Assembly (NCBI GenBank): GCA_016741895.1
Contig: JACVCT010000007.1
Span: forward strand, 1 to 39,896
Length of the DNA stretch: 39,896 nucleotides
Direction: 5' to 3'
Source: Gemmatimonadaceae bacterium
Lineage (GTDB): Bacteria > Gemmatimonadota > Gemmatimonadetes > Gemmatimonadales > Gemmatimonadaceae
In this document: positions 34,727-39,896 of the stretch, piece by piece
How the letters are laid out: the number at the start of each line of letters is the position of its first letter
How positions within the stretch are numbered: position 1 is the stretch's first letter
The notes under the pieces: model-generated
Told to the model about the DNA's origin: nothing
The model's database searches: none
Seen by the model: the letters and a program-made list of their open reading frames with translations, nothing else
Translations under genes and position numbers: made by a program

Positions 34727-35863
34727 TCAGATCGCGTCGAGCGCCTGACGGACAAGGGCGTCGGCCACCGGGCGCGACCAGCGGCCCTCGGCCGGGTCCA
34801 TCTCGCCAAGGGCGAGGGGCAGGGCGTAGCGGGCGGCACCGGCGCGGGCCTTTTTGTCGCCGAGCGTTTCGCGCAGCACGGCGTCCCGGTCCACGCCGGC
34901 GGGCAGGGTGGTGGGCAGACCCACGGCAGTCAGGGCCTCGCGGATGCGCCGGGCCAGCGGTTCGCGCGCCACACCCGAGAGTTCGGCGAGCTGCGCCTCG
35001 ACGATCATGCCCAGGGCCACCGCGTCGCCATGGGGCAGGCGATAGTCGAGCAGCTTTTCGATGGCGTGGGCAATGGTGTGGCCAAAGTTGAGCACCTGCC
35101 GCTTGCCACCCTCACGGGCGTCATCCGCCACCACGGCGGCCTTGATGCGCACACTGTCCGCCACCAGCGGCGTGAGGGCCGCGGCGCGCGCACGGTCATC
35201 GAGCAGCGCGAGACGGCGACCGGTCTCCTCCACCTGCGCAAAATAGGCGGCGTCGGCCAGCACGCCGTGCTTGAGCATTTCGGCCAGGCCTGTGCGCAGC
35301 ACCGCGGGCGGCAGGGTGTTCAGCAGCGCGGTGTCCATGACCACGGCGGCCGGATCATGAAAGGCACCCACGAGATTCTTGCCTGCGGGCGTGTCGACGG
35401 CAGTCTTGCCACCAACTGCCGCGTCGACCATGGCCAGCAAGGTGGTGGGCAGCTGCACCACCGGAACCCCACGCATGAACGTGGCGGCGACAAAGCCCGC
35501 CAGATCCCCCACCACGCCACCACCCAGCGCGAGAATGCTGGTGTCCCGCCCCGCTCCCCAGGCCAGCAGGGCGTCGCTGAGACGGGCCCACTCGGCGCGG
35601 GTCTTGTGCTCCTCGCCGGCGGGCAGAGTGAACAGCGTGCTGCGCTCAGCCGGCGCGATCTGCTGCAGCGCCGCCATGACGCGCGCCGCGTGCAGCGGTG
35701 CCACGACCTCATCGCTGATGACCACGTAGCGATGGGCCGGCGCGTGCTGCTGCACGATGTGGCCCAGCGCCCCGAGTGCGCCCGGGGCGCAGTACACGGG
35801 GTAGGTGAGTGGCAGGGGCGCGAGCGGCTCGACCTGCACCGGCGTGTCCGGCACGTCCGGCAC
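34727..35863 (-). CDS. aroB: 3-dehydroquinate synthase
   Basis: 378 residues. Converts 3-deoxy-D-arabino-heptulosonate 7-phosphate to 3-dehydroquinate, the second step of the shikimate pathway, using NAD+ and a divalent metal. The NAD-binding GGGVVGDLAGFVAATFMRG, DAAVGGKTAVD, AEMLKHG, and metal ligands in NFGHTIAHAIE and PHGDAVALGM are all present. The start is GTG 35863; a second GTG at 35854 is possible because the first codons are a 9-base tandem duplication. It follows the adenosyltransferase stop by 5 bases and is probably the last gene of that minus-strand unit. Confidence 0.96.
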   Translation of the reverse strand: MPDVPDTPVQVEPLAPLPLTYPVYCAPGALGALGHIVQQHAPAHRYVVISDEVVAPLHAARVMAALQQIAPAERSTLFTLPAGEEHKTRAEWARLSDALLAWGAGRDTSILALGGGVVGDLAGFVAATFMRGVPVVQLPTTLLAMVDAAVGGKTAVDTPAGKNLVGAFHDPAAVVMDTALLNTLPPAVLRTGLAEMLKHGVLADAAYFAQVEETGRRLALLDDRARAAALTPLVADSVRIKAAVVADDAREGGKRQVLNFGHTIAHAIEKLLDYRLPHGDAVALGMIVEAQLAELSGVAREPLARRIREALTAVGLPTTLPAGVDRDAVLRETLGDKKARAGAARYALPLALGEMDPAEGRWSRPVADALVRQALDAI

Positions 35864-35868
35864 GTCCG

Positions 35869-36414
35869 TTACCAGGTCACCTCGCCGGCACCGGCCCGCT
35901 TGTTGGCGACGCGGGCCAGCATGAAGAGCAGGTCGGAGAGGCGATTGAGATAGATGATGACGAGATGCGGCAGCTCCACCGTGCTGGCCAGATGCACCAC
36001 GCGCCGTTCGGCACGGCGGCAGACCGTGCGGGCGACATGCAGCGCGGCGGCCTTGGGCGTGCCGCCCGGAATGATGAAGCTGCGCAGCGGCTCGAGCTCG
36101 GCTTCGCAGGCGTCAATGGCGCGCTCGAGCTCCGCAATGCGCGCCTCATCGATGCGCGCCTTGAACAGCTGCTCGCGCATTTTCTCGTGATCGGGCGTGG
36201 CCAGCAGGGCGCCGATGGCAAAAAGGTCGCGCTGGATGGGCACGAGGACTTCGTCGATGCGCGGCATCATGTCGATGCTGCGGGCGAGGCCGAGAGAGGC
36301 ATTGAGCTCGTCGACATCGCCATAGGCTTCCACCCGCGGGTGATCCTTGCCCACGCGGCCGCCGCCGAAGAGGGCGGTACCGCCCTCGTCTCCAGTCCGG
36401 GTATAGATCTTCAT
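35869..36414 (-). CDS. Cob(I)alamin adenosyltransferase, PduO type
   Basis: 181 residues. Transfers the adenosyl group from ATP to Co(I) of corrinoids, making adenosylcobalamin. The start is ATG 36414, because MKIYTRTGDEGGTALFGGG is the family N-terminus and ATP-binding loop; the longer track ORF runs into repeat E5. VEAYGDVDELNASLG, the FIIPGGTPKAAALH segment and the C-terminal ARTVCRRAERRVV and YLNRLSDLLFMLAR helices are all typical. Together with MetH in the same window it shows a cobalamin-using cell. It lies directly upstream of aroB. Confidence 0.94.
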   Translation of the reverse strand: MKIYTRTGDEGGTALFGGGRVGKDHPRVEAYGDVDELNASLGLARSIDMMPRIDEVLVPIQRDLFAIGALLATPDHEKMREQLFKARIDEARIAELERAIDACEAELEPLRSFIIPGGTPKAAALHVARTVCRRAERRVVHLASTVELPHLVIIYLNRLSDLLFMLARVANKRAGAGEVTW

Positions 36415-36437
36415 GCCATGGAACGTAACTGGGGGGG

Positions 36438-36712
36438 GAACGGCCAACCGCGGAACGGCAAACTGCGGAACGGCAAACTGCGACAGCCAACCACGGAACG
36501 GCCAACGGCGATAGCCGTGCGTCGGAAGCCTTTGCGCCGGAAGCCTCAGCGCAGGAGCCTCAACTGCCGGGCTGCGGTTGGGGCTTCTGGTTTATGGCTT
36601 CTGGAGTCATGGCTTCCGGGCATTCCGCTATCGCGGTTGGCCGTTTCGCGATTGGCTATTCCGCCGTTGGCTGTCGCAGTTTGCTGTTTCGGTCCTTGCT
36701 GTTCCGCCGTTC
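36438..36712. repeat. Palindromic repeat element E5, overlapping the 3' end of the four-helix-bundle gene
   Basis: The left arm has repeated AACGGCCAACCGCGG/AACGGCAAACTGCGG words, GGCGATAGCC and GCGCCGGAAGCC. The centre is AGGAGCCTCAACTGCCGG facing CTGCGGTTGGGGCTTCTGG. The right arm has CGCTATCGCGGTTGGCCG and repeated TTGGCTGTC/TTTGCTGTT words. Its outer right arm is coding on the - strand and supplies about the last 17 residues of the S23-type protein. Confidence 0.87.
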
Positions 36713-37084
36713 CTCCTCCTCGTTCGCCTCTCGCTCCTCGATCGCGCGAATGAGGCTCACGAGCATCTTGCACACTGCCACCCGCTTGTTTTCGCAGTGC
36801 CAGATGTGCTGCCGCTGTATGGCGCCGGTGCGCTCGAGTACCCGCAGGTGGCTGCCCGCTTCATTCGCCGACGCCAGGGCGAGCCGCAGCTGCCGCTTGA
36901 AGTTCGGGTCGCTGCCCAGATTGGCCGCTTCCGCGACGTTGGCGGAGATGGCCGTCACGGAGCGGGCCAGCTGGCCGCGCACTCCGGGGGCGCGACGGGC
37001 ATTGACCAGCGGCACGACGGACAGCACGGCCACGGCGAGGTCCTCGGCGGCAGAGAGCACGCGGAGATTGCGGGAGTCGCTCAT
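36656..37084 (-). CDS. Four-helix-bundle protein, S23/rRNA-intervening-sequence family
   Basis: 142 residues. The start is ATG 37084 (MSDSRNLRVLSAAEDLAVAV); the track start adds nine non-family residues. The sequence is all-helical, with the family landmarks LRVLSAAEDLAVAVLSVV, QLARSVTAISANVAEAA, FKRQLRLALASANEAGSHL and a last helix near CKMLVSLIRAIEE. Homologues are encoded inside hairpin intervening sequences of 23S rRNA genes and, as Avd, in diversity-generating retroelements, where they bind nucleic acid. Here the gene is free-standing, but it is bracketed by two copies of the large palindrome. E5 provides its extreme C-terminus (RRNSKDRNSKLRQPTAE), a basic tail not typical of the family. 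No reverse transcriptase is nearby. Confidence 0.85.
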   Translation of the reverse strand: MSDSRNLRVLSAAEDLAVAVLSVVPLVNARRAPGVRGQLARSVTAISANVAEAANLGSDPNFKRQLRLALASANEAGSHLRVLERTGAIQRQHIWHCENKRVAVCKMLVSLIRAIEEREANEEEERRNSKDRNSKLRQPTAE

Positions 37085-37154
37085 GCCCCAGCATGCGCTG
37101 AGAAATGACATGATGTGACATCAGAATGACGAGAGTTGGGACATGGGAACGCAT

Positions 37155-37355
37155 GGGCAACAGCCAACCGCGATAGCCGGGGGCTCGGAAGCCTGTGCGC
37201 CGGAAGCGCTACCGCAGAAGCCCCGACTGCAGGGCTGCGGTCAAGGCTTCTGCCCTGCGGCTTCTGGTGTACAGGCTTCCGAGCCCCCGGCTATCGCGGT
37301 TGGCTGTTTCGCAGTTTGCCGTTCCGCTGTTCGGCAGTCGCTGTTTGCTGTTAAC
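37155..37355. repeat. Palindromic repeat element E6 with perfect 38-bp arms
   Basis: 37159-37196 is the exact reverse complement of 37271-37308 (the arm begins AACAGCCAACCGCGATAGCC). The 74-base interior carries its own GCAGAAGCC/GGCTTCTGC stem. Further TTTGCCG/GCTGTT words extend to the right. It lies between the divergent S23-type and TamA-like genes, so any promoters must be near or in its flanks. Confidence 0.93.
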
Positions 37356-37367
37356 TTGCCCTGCGAC

Positions 37368-39602
37368 GTGCGCTCTCTTCTCCCGATTCTCCTCCTCGCC
37401 ATCGCCGGTCCCCTCGCCGCTCAGGACCTCTCCTGCGAGCGCGGCGATCGCGAGGTGCGCACCCTGCGATTCGAGGGCAACCGCGAATATCCGGCTTCCG
37501 CGCTCGCTGCCACCGTCGCCACGCTGCCCTCCACCTTGCCCGGTGTGCCCCTCGTCGGGCAGCGGCGCTGCCTCGATCCGGTGGAATTCGCGCGTGATGT
37601 GCAGCGACTCACCTCCCTCTATCGCCGCCGCGGCTATCCTGACGTGCAGGTGGATACGGTGGTGCAGAATGTGAGGCGGCAGGTGATCGACATCACCTTC
37701 GTCATCCGCGAGGGGGAGCCCATGCGCGTGAGCGCGCTGGTGTTGCGCGGCACCAGCGAACACCCCGAGCTGGCCCGGGCCGCACGTGACTTCCCCCTGG
37801 AGGTGGGCGGCCTCTTTGATCGCTCGGCGCTCGAGGCCGGGCGCGACACGCTGGTGCGTCGTCTGCGCAATCGGGGCTGGCCGCAGGCCGAGGCGCTGCT
37901 GGCCTACACCACCAACACCCGGGCGCGCACGGCCGATGTGGAGGTGGCCGTGGTGCCCGGCGCCCGTGCGCGCATTGGCCGTATTGCACTGCAGGTCGAG
38001 TCACCCGACGGCAGTCGTCAGGTGTCCGACGCCATGATCCGCCGCGCCCTCAATGTCTCGTCCGGCGACTGGTACAGTGCGCGCGCCATCATCGATGCGC
38101 AGCGCAATCTCTATCAGACCGACGCCTTTCAGCGGGTGGAGATTCAGCCCGACAGCGTGCAGCCGCCGGGCGATACGCTGGTGAATCTCACCGCGCGGCT
38201 GGTGGCGGGCGATCGCTTCGCGGCACGCGGCGGCATGGGCTGGGCCACACTCGACTGCTTTCGCACGCAGGCTTCGCTCACCGATCGCGATTTCCTGCCT
38301 TACGCGCAGCGCCTCGAACTCACGGCGCGCGTGAGCAAGATCGGCCTCGGGGCGCCGGTGGATGGTTTCCCCGAGCTCTGTCAGGGGCAGGCGCGCTCCG
38401 ATCCGTACTCGCGCACGCTGAACTACTACACGTCCATGACGCTGCGGCAGCCCGTGCGCGCCGAGCAGGCGCGGGTGCCGTCGCTCACGTTGTTCAGTTC
38501 CACGCTCAGTGAGTACCGCGCCTTCCTGCGCCGCACGCCCATTGGTGGCGTGTTCTCGGTGACCGATCCGTTCGCGCGCCGCGCCGCCACGCGCACACCC
38601 AGCACGCTGTCGTATCAACTGGAGCTGGGGCGCACCGAGGCCGAACCGGCCTTCTTCTGCGCGGTGTTCAACGCCTGTGATGCAGAGCTGCGCGGCTTTC
38701 TGCAGCGCAACAACCGCCTGGCCGCGCTTGAGTTCAGCATCTCACGCGAACGGCTCAACGATCCGCTGCGCCCCACGGGTGGCACGCTGGCGCGTTTTTC
38801 GCTGCGCCATGCGAGCACACTCATTGGCAGCGACCGCACGCAGCAGTTCAACCGCGCCACGGCCGACATGTCGTGGTATCACCAATTGGGCAGCGCAACC
38901 GTCACGGCGCATGTGCGCGGCGGGTTGGTGCAGGGGCAGGGCAGCGGCGCGGGTGTGGGCAGCTTCATTCCGCCGCAGGAGCGTCTCTACGCCGGTGGCC
39001 CCACCACCGTGCGCGGCTTCCGGCAGAATGAGCTGGGGCCGGCCGTGTACATCGTGAGCGGCTATCAGGCGGTGCAGGAGAACGGGCGGCAGTTCTTCCG
39101 CGTCGATTCCACCACCGTCACCGAACGTGTGGTGCCCACCGGCGGCAACACGCTGTTCGTGGCCAATCTCGAGGCGCAGTGGCCGAGTCCTGTGCTGCCG
39201 CGTCTTCTGCAACTGGCGGCCTTTGCCGACGCGGGACGATTGTGGAATCGCGGTGATGTGGCGCGTGGTGCGTCGCTGGCCAGCGATGGGCCCATCATCA
39301 AGGTCACGCCCGGCCTGGGCGTGCGTGTGGCCTCGCCCTTTGGCGCCATCCGTGTGGATTTCGGCTACAACCCCTACGCCCTGCCGGCGGGGGCGGCGTA
39401 CTTCAACGCCCCGCTGCAGGCGGGTGTGGCGCCATTGTACTGCGTGAGCCCCGGAAATCAGCTGGCCATCAACGAAAGCATCCAGCCGGGCGCGCCGCCG
39501 GTGCAGGCCTCGGGCTCCTGTCCCTCCACCTTCCGGCCCACGCGGCGCACGGGTCTGCTCGGACGACTGAATCCGAGCATCTGGATCGGGCAGGCCTTCT
39601 AA
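37368..39602 (+). CDS. Outer-membrane Omp85-family barrel protein (BamA/TamA-like)
   Basis: 744 residues. The track ORF starts in repeat E6. The first start giving a signal peptide is GTG 37368 (MRSLLPILLLAIAGPLAAQD); a TTG at 37356 is an alternative. After cleavage near LAAQ come periplasmic POTRA-like domains (residues about 20-320; VREVRTLRFEGNREYP-type starts). The 16-stranded Omp85 barrel then carries the conserved L6 loop motif TTVRGFRQNELGP and a C-terminal aromatic (WIGQAF), the signal for insertion by Bam. Omp85 proteins insert other proteins into the outer membrane. Because the next gene encodes a TamB-like protein starting within the stop codon, a TamA role is more likely than the essential BamA. 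Confidence 0.88.
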   Translation: MRSLLPILLLAIAGPLAAQDLSCERGDREVRTLRFEGNREYPASALAATVATLPSTLPGVPLVGQRRCLDPVEFARDVQRLTSLYRRRGYPDVQVDTVVQNVRRQVIDITFVIREGEPMRVSALVLRGTSEHPELARAARDFPLEVGGLFDRSALEAGRDTLVRRLRNRGWPQAEALLAYTTNTRARTADVEVAVVPGARARIGRIALQVESPDGSRQVSDAMIRRALNVSSGDWYSARAIIDAQRNLYQTDAFQRVEIQPDSVQPPGDTLVNLTARLVAGDRFAARGGMGWATLDCFRTQASLTDRDFLPYAQRLELTARVSKIGLGAPVDGFPELCQGQARSDPYSRTLNYYTSMTLRQPVRAEQARVPSLTLFSSTLSEYRAFLRRTPIGGVFSVTDPFARRAATRTPSTLSYQLELGRTEAEPAFFCAVFNACDAELRGFLQRNNRLAALEFSISRERLNDPLRPTGGTLARFSLRHASTLIGSDRTQQFNRATADMSWYHQLGSATVTAHVRGGLVQGQGSGAGVGSFIPPQERLYAGGPTTVRGFRQNELGPAVYIVSGYQAVQENGRQFFRVDSTTVTERVVPTGGNTLFVANLEAQWPSPVLPRLLQLAAFADAGRLWNRGDVARGASLASDGPIIKVTPGLGVRVASPFGAIRVDFGYNPYALPAGAAYFNAPLQAGVAPLYCVSPGNQLAINESIQPGAPPVQASGSCPSTFRPTRRTGLLGRLNPSIWIGQAF

Positions 39603-39896
39603 TGGCACCGCGTCGTCGCACGGTCGTCCTGGGCACCGCCGCGGTGCTGTTGCTGCTGCTGGTGGCAGCGGTGGGCGGCGTGGTGGGCCTCACGCAAACC
39701 GATGCGGGACGCGCGCTGATTCTGCGCACGGCGCTGCCCATTGCGCGCGCGGCCATTCCCGGCCGACTGCATGTGAGTGGGCTGCACGGCACGCTGTTCA
39801 CCGAGCTGGCCGTTGACTCGCTCGACCTGCGCACCGCCGACGGCAAACCGTTCATCACCACGGGACCCATTCGCGTCACCTACGATCCGCGCGATC
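39602..39896 (+). CDS. tamB: TamB-like translocation and assembly protein, 3' end outside window
   Basis: Not in the ORF track because no stop falls in the window. The ATG at 39602 overlaps the TAA of the TamA-like gene (TAATG). The 98 visible residues show an N-terminal signal anchor (basic MAPRRR, then a long Val/Leu/Ala run) and the start of the periplasmic domain (QTDAGRALIL, LHVSGLHGTLFTEL, DSLDLRTADGKPF), characteristic of TamB/DUF490. TamB spans the periplasm and works with TamA in outer-membrane biogenesis and lipid transport. The full protein would be over 1000 residues. Identification rests on the N-terminus and the neighbouring gene. Confidence 0.8.
   Translation, partial: MAPRRRTVVLGTAAVLLLLLVAAVGGVVGLTQTDAGRALILRTALPIARAAIPGRLHVSGLHGTLFTELAVDSLDLRTADGKPFITTGPIRVTYDPRD

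Noticed and set aside
37143-37367. First 75 codons of the track ORF 37143-39602
   Set aside because: They translate repeat E6. A signal peptide begins only at GTG 37368, so the longer N-terminus is probably not made.

Overview
This is about 40 kb of a GC-rich, Gram-negative chromosome. The outer-membrane genes (TonB-dependent receptor, Omp85/TamA-like barrel plus TamB), a PEP-CTERM-like protein, PEP-CTERM-type exopolysaccharide genes, an Asp/Ser/Ala-rich mini-lipoprotein and a glcDEF operon together suggest Gemmatimonadota. That placement is inference from gene content; there is no rRNA in the window to confirm it.

Layout. (a) 1-6.5 kb: a surface-polysaccharide cluster with an ATP-grasp protein (cut by the left edge), a GT2 and a GT4 glycosyltransferase on +, and a TIGR03087-like GT4 and an asparagine synthase-type amidotransferase on -. 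(b) 6.5-12.2 kb: methionine synthesis, with metH divergent from a fused homocysteine methyltransferase/methylenetetrahydrofolate reductase. (c) 12.2-16.5 kb: a tight + operon of a GT-C-like membrane protein, a DprE1-like FAD oxidase and a HAD-UbiA fusion, which looks like part of a polyprenyl-phosphate-arabinose pathway. (d) 16.5-18.2 kb: a polyprenyl-phosphate sugar-1-phosphate transferase behind a good sigma-54 promoter with an upstream dyad, then a PEP-CTERM-like protein. (e) 18.3-25.5 kb: a VWA protein and its probable MoxR/ChlI-like ATPase partner, separated by an MFS transporter and a TonB-dependent receptor. (f) 25.6-28 kb: a mini-lipoprotein with a structured leader, a YgfZ-like protein, and a PIN/RHH toxin-antitoxin pair. 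(g) 27.9-32.7 kb: the glycolate oxidase operon glcD-glcE-glcF ending in a degenerate HAD protein. (h) 33-39.9 kb: a lone receiver domain, a sigma-70-family factor, aroB, a PduO-type cobalamin adenosyltransferase, an S23-type four-helix-bundle protein, and a TamA-like/TamB pair that runs off the right edge.

The least expected structure is a family of large imperfect palindromes, here called E1-E6, six copies in about 17 kb (20.2-37.4 kb). Their arms are built of short degenerate words (AACGGCNAAC, GCGATAGCC, CCGGAAGCC, GCAGAAGCCCCAACTGCAGG). Four copies are intergenic. E1 and the half-copy E3 lie in frame inside conserved genes (the MFS transporter and glcF) and appear to add surface loops. 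E6 has perfect 38-bp arms. E5 and E6 bracket the S23-type gene, and E5 supplies its last codons. A second, unrelated inverted-repeat family (ACCACGGAT...GCGGACAACA) occurs at 23.6-24.0 kb, as a nested composite, and at 34.6-34.7 kb as a simple hairpin. glcE also carries three separate 12-nt in-frame tandem arrays.

No tRNA, rRNA, CRISPR array, insertion-sequence transposase or replication origin was seen. The very long antisense ORFs in the track, such as the 1130-codon one opposite metH, are shadows of GC-rich genes.
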